From contig DAHXKG010000001.1 of the NCBI GenBank assembly GCA_027366525.1, positions 186,001 through 250,000 of the forward strand: a DNA stretch of 64,000 nucleotides, given 5' to 3'. Below the pieces are notes generated by a model that saw only the letters and a list, made by a program, of their open reading frames with translations, was not told the DNA's origin and did not search any database. This DNA comes from a candidate division FCPU426 bacterium. GTDB lineage: Bacteria > Oederibacteriota > Muellerivitia > Muellerivitales > DAHXKG01. Shown here piece by piece: positions 39,156 to 46,673 of the stretch (position 1 is its first letter; each line of letters opens with the position of its first letter). A program made the translations under genes and the position numbers.

Positions 39156-39461
39156 TCAATGCTTTAAAACTGGTGAACGATTCATATATCCATGATAGGC
39201 TGGTCGCCCATATTGACTAGCTCGCCAGCAGCCATACCCCCAATTCCTAAACATGAAAAAATGAAATATCACAATCAATAAAAGTACTACTATAATGATT
39301 CTCCAAAACCCGAAATGATGGCAACAGCAGCCACTCAATCCGCTGCCACAATGTTTTTTGCGCCATATTTCGCCATGCTCTTTAAAATATTCTTTTCGAG
39401 CTGTCATACGAACATTTTCTTCTGCAATAATTCTCTCTTTTTCCTCTTGATTCAATTCCAT
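39156..39461 (-). CDS. Small Cys/His-rich membrane protein
   Basis: This 101-residue protein has a charged N-terminal helix (1-35), a cysteine/histidine cluster (KKHCGSGLSGCCCHH, residues 35-49; C38, C45-C47, H48, H49), one membrane helix (about 53-71) and a short aromatic, basic tail. I do not know the family. The cluster just before the membrane helix could bind a metal or be redox active. It is divergent from a two-component system whose kinase has a His-rich periplasmic loop, so it may be its target. The ribosome site GGAGG precedes the ATG. Confidence 0.65.
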   Translation of the reverse strand: MELNQEEKERIIAEENVRMTARKEYFKEHGEIWRKKHCGSGLSGCCCHHFGFWRIIIVVLLLIVIFHFFMFRNWGYGCWRASQYGRPAYHGYMNRSPVLKH

Positions 39462-39569
39462 AATTAATCCTCCTTTTTGAATATGGATTTAAACTCAAAT
39501 CCATTTCTGATAAATTATAAATAAAAAATAAATGCAAATTTGTTAAAAATCGTTTCAATTTGTAACACT

Positions 39570-39598
39570 TTTCCAAATTATTTAACCAGTGCTATAAT
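39570..39598 (+). promoter_or_regulatory. Candidate promoter of the two-component system
   Basis: TATAAT (39593-39598) is a perfect -10 box, with TTTCCA (39570-39575, 4/6) 17 bases upstream. It lies 45 bases before the response-regulator ATG, which has GAGAGGAT upstream. It shares a 180-base divergent region with the Cys/His-rich gene. Confidence 0.5.
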
Positions 39599-39642
39599 GA
39601 CCACTATTTACAATTCAAATCAATTTCATCGAGAGGATATGA

Positions 39643-40353
39643 ATGTCTAGTCACTATACTCATATTTTAATTATTGATGATGACATGAAACTCAATGAGC
39701 TTTTGAAAAATTATTTATTAAAATTTAACATGAAAGTATCTTATACCGATCAACCGGAGGAGGGTTTGCGACTATTTCATCAAGGCAAACCTCATTTAAT
39801 TATTCTCGATATAATGCTTCCCGGGACGGATGGATTTCAAGTACTAAAAACCATTCGAAAAACTTCTTCTGTTCCAATTATTATGCTTACAGCACGAGGA
39901 GAAGTTTCAGACAAAGTACTCGGATTGGAAACCGGAGCCGATGACTACTTAAACAAACCCTTTGAGCCCAGAGAACTTGTTGCACGAATTCAAAGTATTT
40001 TGCGACGAATTGCTCGATTGCCTTTAGATTCTTCGATTCTGGCTGCCGGTGCACTTCAAGTAGATTTAAATAAAAAAATGACTTATTTGCATGGTAAGAT
40101 TATCAATCTAACCACCACTGAATTTGAAATTTTAGCTTTTTTTATGAAAAATGCAGGTACTGTTTTAAGTCGAGATGCCATTATGAACCACTTAAAAGGA
40201 ATCGACTGTGATGCTTTCAATCGCTCTATCGATATTTTGGTAAGCCGCATTCGAAAAAAAATTCACGACTCCTCTAAGCATTCTCACTTCTTCAAAACCA
40301 TGTGGGGTACAGGGTATCTATTTATCGAAAAGGTGAAAATTAGTGAGTCGTAA
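39643..40353 (+). CDS. OmpR-family response regulator
   Basis: This transcription factor has 236 residues. The receiver domain (about 8-120) has the acidic triplet IIDDDMK, phospho-acceptor Asp in IILDIMLPGTDGF (about residue 56), Thr in MLTARG and Lys in LNKPFEPRE. The C-terminal winged helix (about 133-230) has LTTTEFEILAFF, VLSRDAIM, DILVSRIRKKI and TMWGTGYLF. Its 3' end overlaps the kinase gene by 11 bases, so the two form an operon. The target is not known from sequence. Confidence 0.94.
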   Translation: MSSHYTHILIIDDDMKLNELLKNYLLKFNMKVSYTDQPEEGLRLFHQGKPHLIILDIMLPGTDGFQVLKTIRKTSSVPIIMLTARGEVSDKVLGLETGADDYLNKPFEPRELVARIQSILRRIARLPLDSSILAAGALQVDLNKKMTYLHGKIINLTTTEFEILAFFMKNAGTVLSRDAIMNHLKGIDCDAFNRSIDILVSRIRKKIHDSSKHSHFFKTMWGTGYLFIEKVKISES

Positions 40354-41440
40354 AAAAAATGCATCAACCCAATCACCCTATACTTGCTTCCCAGCCAATT
40401 TGAAATCCCGCATTTCCCCAATGGACAAATGGACGGTTCAACCTATTCACTGGTTTTTTATTCGAATTTTGATTTTTTTTCTATGGGCCTGTATTATTTT
40501 AACACTTGCCCTAATCCATATTTTGCATGCGCATGGTCGAATGTTACATTGGTTTTTCCATATTTTTTGGATTCTTCTTATCATTATTATTCTTGGATCC
40601 CTGGTTCTCCGAAGAATGTTTGGCCCTTTACGATGGTTACTTCATGGTGTTCAAGAAATTTCAAATGGTAACTTGGATTTCCAATTTCAAGTTCAAAAAT
40701 ACCACGGAGAAATATGGTGCATTGCTCATCAATTCAACTTAATGGTTCAACATATCAAAAATATGATTCATTCCAAAGAACAGCTCTTATTGGGCGTAAG
40801 CCATGAACTTAGGAGCCCTTTAACACGCATGAATGTGGCACTCGCCATGCTACCTGAAGGAAAACTCAAAAATTCTATTCGGCAGGATCTTTCAGAAATG
40901 GAAACCATGTTAGAAGAAATTTTAATAACTGAGCAATTGAAAAACAATAACGGGCAATTGAAACTAAGCCAAATCCATCCCCTCTCATTGGTGCGTCAAC
41001 TGGCAGTTCACTACAAAAGCAGAAAACCTAAAATCCGGGTCATCGTTCCGACTCATGATATTATATTTCAAGCCGATGAAGAACGAGTTGCTATTGTTTG
41101 TCGAAATGTCATTGAAAATGCCTTGAAATATTCTTCACACCAAAAAAAGCCTGTGAAAATTTTTTTTAAAGAAACTCGAAGCCATGTAAAGATTTATATT
41201 CAAGATTATGGAATTGGGATCCCTCAAGAAGAACAAGAACGAGTTTTTGAACCCTTTTACCGTGTTGATAAATCACGCACTAAAACTTCTGGTGGCTACG
41301 GGCTAGGATTAAGTTTATGTTTCGAAATCATGCGAGCCCATGGAGGAACTATTGAACTCAAAAGCAGTTTAAATCATGGAACGCTCATCACTTTAACTTG
41401 GCCTAAATATCCTTCTAATGCTGTTCAAAAGTCTTCTTAA
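40343..41440 (+). CDS. Membrane sensor histidine kinase
   Basis: This 365-residue kinase starts at a GTG with AAGGTG 7 bases upstream. Two membrane helices (about 38-61 and 70-89) are separated by only about eight residues (HAHGRMLH), so there is almost no periplasmic sensor domain; His residues crowd the loop and helix ends (59, 62, 64, 69, 73). A HAMP domain follows (GPLRWLL...QFNLM), then HisKA with the phospho-His in GVSHELRSPLTR (H154), the N-box VIENALKYS, and the G-boxes DYGIGIP and GYGLGLSL. It pairs with the upstream regulator. Confidence 0.93.
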   Translation: MSRKKNASTQSPYTCFPANLKSRISPMDKWTVQPIHWFFIRILIFFLWACIILTLALIHILHAHGRMLHWFFHIFWILLIIIILGSLVLRRMFGPLRWLLHGVQEISNGNLDFQFQVQKYHGEIWCIAHQFNLMVQHIKNMIHSKEQLLLGVSHELRSPLTRMNVALAMLPEGKLKNSIRQDLSEMETMLEEILITEQLKNNNGQLKLSQIHPLSLVRQLAVHYKSRKPKIRVIVPTHDIIFQADEERVAIVCRNVIENALKYSSHQKKPVKIFFKETRSHVKIYIQDYGIGIPQEEQERVFEPFYRVDKSRTKTSGGYGLGLSLCFEIMRAHGGTIELKSSLNHGTLITLTWPKYPSNAVQKSS

Positions 41441-41478
41441 CGATGAATTGCTAAAAATCTGAGAAATTTTTCACTTTA

Positions 41479-41868
41479 TTAAGCCTTCATTTCATTTTTC
41501 AATTTATGAATTTTAAATTTTTGAAACGCTCCAAAAATAAACACCCCGATGGACCATGTATATGTAATCAGGGCCGCAATCAAACATTGCCAAGAAAGAT
41601 GAACCAACATTATCAAAATTAAAAAAATTATAATCCAATGAACCAGGTAATATATCCAAATTTTTTTAAGTTGATACTTTTCTTTAAAAAGTTTTCCAAT
41701 TAATTTTTCTCCATAAAAAAAGAAAGCAAGTGCAAAGATGCTCCCACATAAAAACCCAACGCTCCACCAAATGGCATGTTTTAAAAATGCGATGAGAACT
41801 AAAATACCAGTACCCCAAATCGAAATTTTGAACGATGGCCAAAGCAATTCATTTTTAAAGTCGGTCAT
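41479..41868 (-). CDS. ATP synthase subunit I-like membrane protein
   Basis: This 129-residue protein has about four hydrophobic segments. Its layout and position next to an AtpZ-like gene fit AtpI, an assembly factor of the c-ring. The ATG at 41868 (eight bases after the preceding stop) is chosen; an upstream in-frame ATG at 41907 lies inside the previous gene. It is separated from the atpBEFHAGDC operon by about 4.6 kb, which is unusual, as atpI normally comes first in the operon. Confidence 0.6.
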   Translation of the reverse strand: MTDFKNELLWPSFKISIWGTGILVLIAFLKHAIWWSVGFLCGSIFALAFFFYGEKLIGKLFKEKYQLKKIWIYYLVHWIIIFLILIMLVHLSWQCLIAALITYTWSIGVFIFGAFQKFKIHKLKNEMKA

Positions 41869-41875
41869 AGAATTT

Positions 41876-42115
41876 TTATTTTCGAAATCCTTTTTCAGAT
41901 TGCGCATTCAGTTTTCGAAGGTCGTCAAATAGTAAATAATACCCTGTAACAATTCCAAGTAGGATACCAACAATAATTACCCAATGACCCCAATGCCATA
42001 ACTGCTGAACTCCCCACCCGAGTGCCAAGCCGACCAAGATACTGATCACAAAATTTAATCCGATGAGGGAGACTCGTACGAGGTGGGCGCCGGTGGATAA
42101 TTTTCTCGGATCCAT
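41876..42115 (-). CDS. AtpZ/AtpI-type small membrane protein
   Basis: This 79-residue protein has two membrane helices (about 17-38 and 43-62) connected by a short loop, with GLALGWGVQQLWHWGHWVI in the middle and FDDLRKLN after the second helix. This matches the small AtpZ-like family found at the start of many atp operons and linked to Mg/Ca transport or Fo assembly. It overlaps the DUF3343 gene by 61 bases and is followed by the atpI-like gene, forming one unit. Confidence 0.7.
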   Translation of the reverse strand: MDPRKLSTGAHLVRVSLIGLNFVISILVGLALGWGVQQLWHWGHWVIIVGILLGIVTGYYLLFDDLRKLNAQSEKGFRK

Positions 42116-42390
42116 GGTTGATTTCCTTGAACTTGAAATGCAGCCTTAATATAAACGGCTTCTGCTAATAGTATTGTTTCAATCTGACTCCGATTTTCTC
42201 TTAATATTACCAGTCCTAAACCGCAATCATCTTGAATGTCTCGGGGTCTTGGAACAATGCGGAATTTCAGATGATGTTGCTTTAACACTGATTCCGCATG
42301 CATTGTTTCATGCGTAGTATGAAACAGGAGCACCATATGTGATTCCGTTAACAAAGCCAGTTTGCCTTGATGTGTAAAAGCTTGCTTCAT
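42055..42390 (-). CDS. DUF3343 family protein (putative Se/S carrier-like)
   Basis: This is a 111-residue soluble protein. The DUF3343 pattern is clear: VLLFHTTHETMHAESVLKQ (about 20-38), then VPRPRDIQDDCGLGLVI (about 46-62), with the single conserved Cys. The family has been proposed to carry sulfur or selenium, but this is not established. The C-terminal 20 residues overlap the next gene and look non-conserved. A plausible alternative start is Met19. Confidence 0.75.
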   Translation of the reverse strand: MKQAFTHQGKLALLTESHMVLLFHTTHETMHAESVLKQHHLKFRIVPRPRDIQDDCGLGLVILRENRSQIETILLAEAVYIKAAFQVQGNQPWIRENYPPAPTSYESPSSD

Positions 42391-42457
42391 TGCTTCTCAT
42401 GATTCAAGTTGATTTTTTCAATATTTTCACCGCATCCCCATATCCCAATAGTCATGC

Positions 42458-42958
42458 TCATGAATCTGACGGCGGATTCAAATTGGTAAAGTCTGTTGGC
42501 GAGAGGTTTTGGAGAAATTTTTTAAACTCCGACATTTCATTTTTGTATTTTTCTTTATCAATAATAGTCGCATTGATGACGACTTTTTCGGCTACAAAAA
42601 TAGGTGCCGCCATTCTCAGAGCTAACGCAATGGCATCAGAGGGTCTTGAATCCAACTCATATCGTTCCCCCGTTGCTGCATGATCCAAAATAATTTTGGA
42701 AAAAAAAGTAGTTTGATCCACATCATTAATAATGATCCGTTCTGCTTGAGATCCCAGCGTTTGAATAACATTTTTTAGCAAATCATGGGTCATCGGTCTT
42801 GGAAAAACTTGATCACTCAGTTGAATAAATATTGCCGTTGCTTCCGGAATTCCAATGGGTATTGGTAAATATCTCTTTTCTCCCTCATCTGTTAAAATAA
42901 CAAACGGGGTTTTCAAATCCGGATCGACCGCAATGCCTCTGACTTTCATTTCAATCAT
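42458..42958 (-). CDS. DUF151 (bifunctional nuclease family) protein, copy 1
   Basis: This 166-residue protein belongs to the DUF151/BFN family (T. maritima TM0160-like fold). Conserved segments are RGIAVDPDLKTPFVILTDEGE, YLPIPIGIPEATAIF, RPMTHDLLKNV and RPSDAIALALRMAAPIFVAE. The start at 42958 is chosen because the neighbouring paralogue begins at the equivalent Met (MIEMK). Some members are nucleases in plants; the bacterial role is poorly known. It lies 63 bases downstream of a paralogue with over 50% identity by eye. Confidence 0.85.
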   Translation of the reverse strand: MIEMKVRGIAVDPDLKTPFVILTDEGEKRYLPIPIGIPEATAIFIQLSDQVFPRPMTHDLLKNVIQTLGSQAERIIINDVDQTTFFSKIILDHAATGERYELDSRPSDAIALALRMAAPIFVAEKVVINATIIDKEKYKNEMSEFKKFLQNLSPTDFTNLNPPSDS

Positions 42959-43021
42959 AAAACATTCCATTTCTTGTTTAATCAAAATTTTAAACAAACT
43001 TATTTATTAAACTTCACTCCG

Positions 43022-43519
43022 TCATGGATCTTTTGGATTAGAATTAATAAAATCTGATAGCGAAATATGTTCCAAACGTTTTTTAAATTCCGACAACTCG
43101 GTTTTGCATCTTTTTTTATCAACAATGGTCGCTGTTACGACTACTTTTTCTGCTACTAAAATAGGCGAACACGTCCTTAGCGCCAACGCAATCGCATCCG
43201 AAGGCCTAGAATCTATTTCATATTTTTCTAACGTTTTTACATTTTCTAAAAAAATTTTAGAAAAAAAAGTATTTTTATCAATGTCGTTAATTACGATTCG
43301 AGTTACTTGCACTCCATGCACTTCTATTACCTGTTTTAAAAGATCATGTACCATAGGTCGAGGCAACTGCTGTTGACTCAGTTGAATAAAAATAGCCGTT
43401 GCTTCTGTTACCCCAATCCATATCGGAAGATATCGCTGCTCTTCTTCATCTGTTAAAACAACAGCTGGAGTTTGTAAAGTCGGATCAACCGCAATACCTC
43501 GAATTTTCATTTCAATCAT
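43022..43519 (-). CDS. DUF151 (bifunctional nuclease family) protein, copy 2
   Basis: This paralogue of 42458-42958 has 165 residues. The same landmarks appear: RGIAVDPTLQTPAVVLTDEEE, YLPIWIGVTEATAIF, RPMVHDLLKQV and RPSDAIALALRTCSPILVAE. The ATG at 43519 is chosen over a TTG two codons upstream. It is the upstream member of the pair, so the two genes arose by tandem duplication. Codon usage does not differ from the neighbours. Confidence 0.85.
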   Translation of the reverse strand: MIEMKIRGIAVDPTLQTPAVVLTDEEEQRYLPIWIGVTEATAIFIQLSQQQLPRPMVHDLLKQVIEVHGVQVTRIVINDIDKNTFFSKIFLENVKTLEKYEIDSRPSDAIALALRTCSPILVAEKVVVTATIVDKKRCKTELSEFKKRLEHISLSDFINSNPKDP

Positions 43520-43640
43520 AATCAAACTCGCTTCTGCTGTAATTTTTTACCCCAATAATATTATAAGTTTCTTTCTCGAACCTTTCAATTGTCTGCATTC
43601 CTTGCAATATATAATATTTTTGAAGCATTCATCAAAAAAA

Positions 43641-44210
43641 CTAAAAACCCGACAAATGGTTTTCACTCAAAATTTGAGCTTCAAAAGCCAAAACCTCCGC
43701 TTTTCGCTTCCAAGCATCCTTAGCTAAGCCAGCCTTTAAGCACGTTTGCTCTAAAAATGTTTCTTTTGACCATTGATGCTCTATAGCAACTTGTGGTAAT
43801 AATAAACCCATTTTAGCATTTTCACGTATGATCAATCCATGAATGCCCACCTGAATTTCTTGGGGTTGTATTAAATAGGGCTGGGTTAAAACTGAAATTT
43901 CAACTTCAATTTTTTCAAATTCGTTCAATTGAAGCGGCGAAAACCGTAAATCGTGGAAAGCCGCTGAAACGGCCGCCTCTTGCACCGCTTCTGCCAAAGG
44001 ATATGTTGCAAAAGAGAATCCAATGCACCCTCGTAATTCACTTTCCAATCGTAATGTCACAAAAACTCCACATTTTTTTTGTAACTGAGGATCGAACGTA
44101 ACGGCTGGAATCATTTGGTATTTTGAATACAATGAGGTTCGGATGGCCTCTCTTGCCAACCGTAGAAGAATACGCTGTTCTGGGATATTAAGACCTTTTG
44201 ATGATTCCAT
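43641..44210 (-). CDS. AMMECR1-domain protein (AmmeMemoRadiSam system protein A)
   Basis: This 189-residue protein has the AMMECR1 fold. Diagnostic segments are LRGCIGFSFATYPLAEAVQEAAVSAAFHD (about 59-87), FSPLQLNEFEKIEVEISVLT and LLLPQVAIEHQWSKETFLEQTC. The RGCIG motif with its Cys is the family signature. It follows the MEMO gene by 15 bases. In many prokaryotes A and B occur with a radical SAM protein; that third gene is not in this window. Confidence 0.9.
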   Translation of the reverse strand: MESSKGLNIPEQRILLRLAREAIRTSLYSKYQMIPAVTFDPQLQKKCGVFVTLRLESELRGCIGFSFATYPLAEAVQEAAVSAAFHDLRFSPLQLNEFEKIEVEISVLTQPYLIQPQEIQVGIHGLIIRENAKMGLLLPQVAIEHQWSKETFLEQTCLKAGLAKDAWKRKAEVLAFEAQILSENHLSGF

Positions 44211-44225
44211 ACCTCATCTCAATCT

Positions 44226-45062
44226 TCACAACGTCTGCATGGAAAAAACCACGGATGCATAACCAACCGCTCTATGATTAGAATTCATCACTTCACCTGA
44301 ATTACAATATTTCAAAACTATTTTTTCACTTTTCATCAATTTGTCAAGTTTCATTAAAAGCGATACTGGCCCCTTCCCACAATGCGTACAAAAAAAATTT
44401 TCGACCCCTTCTGTTAGAAGCATTGTTTCTTGATTTTGGATAGCCACTTCATCATTCTCTAATAAATAGTTCAAAAAAATATGGTCAATTTTTGAAGCCA
44501 TAAAAGCAGAAGGATAATGCGATAAATCGGAAGATGCAATAAAAACACCCTCTTTTTTTTGAATAATATTTTTCAATGTTTCTGACAGAAGTTGAAGCTG
44601 CTCAGAGGAAGTATTACCTAGAATCATAGGAACAACATAAGTTTCAGGCCAAAATTTCTTAATCATGGGGAAATGAACTTCTACTGAATGTTCTCGTAAA
44701 AAAGCCGGTTTATACTCTCGACAAAATGCATGGTTCGTTACAATTTCTTGAACCACTTGCTGATCAACAAGTATATCCCCTAAGGGTGTCTCAACTGTTT
44801 TGCCTAAAAACAGGGCAATTCCTTCAAACTCCACAAAATGACTTGGACCAGCAACAATCACGATTTTAGGAGGACAGACCTTCCAATATCCTAATGCAGC
44901 CGTAGATCCAGAATAACTATACCCTGCGTGAGGCAATAATAACCCCATCGCTTTATAAATCCCTTGCATTCCATCACGCCAACTTACTTGACTCATCATT
45001 TGATCCAATACCAAGGGATGACTTGGATAAAATGAACCATTGACTCTCATTTTCAATTTCAT
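44226..45062 (-). CDS. MEMO-family protein (AmmeMemoRadiSam system protein B)
   Basis: This 278-residue protein is related to class III extradiol dioxygenases and human MEMO1. The signature histidines are in LLPHAGYSYSGSTAALGYW (about 43-61), GPSHFVEFEGIAL (about 73-85), HSVEVHFPMIKKFWP and SSDLSHYPS (about 177-185). It ends near NSNHRAVGYASVVF. It may bind metal, but no activity is established for prokaryotic members. It lies upstream of AMMECR1, in the order usual for this pair. Confidence 0.9.
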   Translation of the reverse strand: MKLKMRVNGSFYPSHPLVLDQMMSQVSWRDGMQGIYKAMGLLLPHAGYSYSGSTAALGYWKVCPPKIVIVAGPSHFVEFEGIALFLGKTVETPLGDILVDQQVVQEIVTNHAFCREYKPAFLREHSVEVHFPMIKKFWPETYVVPMILGNTSSEQLQLLSETLKNIIQKKEGVFIASSDLSHYPSAFMASKIDHIFLNYLLENDEVAIQNQETMLLTEGVENFFCTHCGKGPVSLLMKLDKLMKSEKIVLKYCNSGEVMNSNHRAVGYASVVFSMQTL

Positions 45063-45066
45063 AAAA

Positions 45067-45642
45067 TCAAATGGGTTTTATAAATTTATTGAGCTTTTCT
45101 TCTGTCATTCTCCAAACCGAATCTGGAAGCACTGGTAAAGATCCTGCTGTAAATAATGAGGTTCCTAACGGAACCCAGGATTTACAACCTTCATATGCAG
45201 ATTTCATGGGAAGATCCATCGGCAATGGCAATGCATAAACACGCACAAGCATTAAATAAATACCTTGCCATTCTCCATAATAAAAGCGCTTTTCAACTTC
45301 CTTTTCACTAAATATCGTCATGGGAATTATTCGTTTACACAAATCCCAATCAATAACCCGAGTAGCCCATTGCGTCACACCATAAATCTTAAAAATAATT
45401 CGTTTAACATCCCGAGTTTCCTTTTGAAGTTGAAGAAATTTGGGACGCCAATCTGCCTTAATACTCTCTAAGTTTTCATGCTCAAACGTTGGGAAAAGGA
45501 AAAATTCAGAATATTCTGGCTTAAATTCACCCTCCGATTCTGAAATACCTCCTTTTTTAAAAAGCAGTGTTTGCTTCCCTTCTTCCAAAGCTTTAAGAAC
45601 TATTGCCCATTCTTTTAGGGCCATGTCATTTTGTGTTTTCAT
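45067..45642 (-). CDS. DUF1802 family protein
   Basis: This is a 191-residue soluble protein. The N-terminal segment LKEWAIVLKALEEGKQTLLFKKGGISE and the FFLFPTFEHE segment fit the DUF1802 family, whose function is unknown. It ends 5 bases before the MEMO start, so it leads the DUF1802-MEMO-AMMECR1 operon. Nothing in the sequence suggests a catalytic site. Confidence 0.75.
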   Translation of the reverse strand: MKTQNDMALKEWAIVLKALEEGKQTLLFKKGGISESEGEFKPEYSEFFLFPTFEHENLESIKADWRPKFLQLQKETRDVKRIIFKIYGVTQWATRVIDWDLCKRIIPMTIFSEKEVEKRFYYGEWQGIYLMLVRVYALPLPMDLPMKSAYEGCKSWVPLGTSLFTAGSLPVLPDSVWRMTEEKLNKFIKPI

Positions 45643-45734
45643 AACTCAAAAAGGTATGGTTTTTAAGAATAGAAGTCAAGAGTAATATTTTCAAACTAAT
45701 TAATTTATTAAACCCAATATTAAGTGCAGCATTG

Positions 45735-46646
45735 CTACGATAACGATAAGAGAAGGATTCCACCTATTACCAATATACTTCCTAGTACTACTCGTTTAAT
45801 TTGAGATTTTGGTAATTCTTTAAAAACAAAAAAAGACCATGCTGCATATAGAAGAACATTTGAATTAATAATAGGAATCGCTTTGGCTAAGCCTAAAATA
45901 TCAATTGCTTTTAATGAAAAAATCATTCCAAAAGCCCATAAAATAGCAGAGCCTGCTCCAAGCCCCACCTCTCTATATCCACCTTTTAAAAGTCCATGAA
46001 TTCCAAAAAAGAAAGCAGTGATGCCCGCACCCATCATTAACCCAGATAAAACTAATAGTGTTGACGGATTCGATGTTGGATTCAAGGCTTCCCATTTCAA
46101 TAACCAAGGCCATTTCAATTGACTTGAAATTTGAAGAGCTTTAATTGGTGCAAAATAAATACCCCAAAAAATGGCCGCTAATAATGCCAACAAAACTCCT
46201 ACTTTCAAGTTACCTTCTTTATGATTATCTGCTTCGGAGACCGATACAATAATCGCTCCCGCTAAAAGTAAACCTGTCCCCAAAATAAGAAAAAGATCTT
46301 TTGAAAAACCAGTTACTTCCCCAAATAAAAAAACTCCAACTAAAATATTGCCCAGTGTATTCAAATTAAATAGTACTGAACCTTTTGCTAAACTCAATTC
46401 TTCCAATGAAAGATTTGCGAATCCTTGTCCTAGAGCCCAAAGCATTCCAGAAAAAATGGAACCCCAAAACCAAACAGGATCTTTCCATAATTCCAAAAAC
46501 TGTCGAATAAAAATTATATCAACTAATAAAATACCGATTCCAATAAATGACAAAAATCCTAATCCTTTTACTTTTGAAAACCGAAGCGGAATTTGATAAC
46601 AACCAAATCCAATAAAACCCAATAAAGCATCTAAATATCCATTCAT
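45735..46646 (-). CDS. GRP/DMT-type sugar or metabolite transporter
   Basis: This 303-residue membrane protein has about ten hydrophobic helices in two related halves, as in the drug/metabolite superfamily, and is nearest to the glucose/rhamnose uptake (GRP) subgroup. The ATG at 46646 has AAGGTGG 8 bases upstream and is preferred to an in-frame GTG at 46658. Landmarks are GFGCYQIPLRFSKVKGL near the N-terminus and a segment with FWGIYFAPIKA in the second half. The substrate is not predicted. It lies 27 bases after the MFS gene and is co-directional with it. Confidence 0.75.
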   Translation of the reverse strand: MNGYLDALLGFIGFGCYQIPLRFSKVKGLGFLSFIGIGILLVDIIFIRQFLELWKDPVWFWGSIFSGMLWALGQGFANLSLEELSLAKGSVLFNLNTLGNILVGVFLFGEVTGFSKDLFLILGTGLLLAGAIIVSVSEADNHKEGNLKVGVLLALLAAIFWGIYFAPIKALQISSQLKWPWLLKWEALNPTSNPSTLLVLSGLMMGAGITAFFFGIHGLLKGGYREVGLGAGSAILWAFGMIFSLKAIDILGLAKAIPIINSNVLLYAAWSFFVFKELPKSQIKRVVLGSILVIGGILLLSLS

Positions 46647-46673
46647 TATAATAACCACCTTTTCTTGTTGAAT

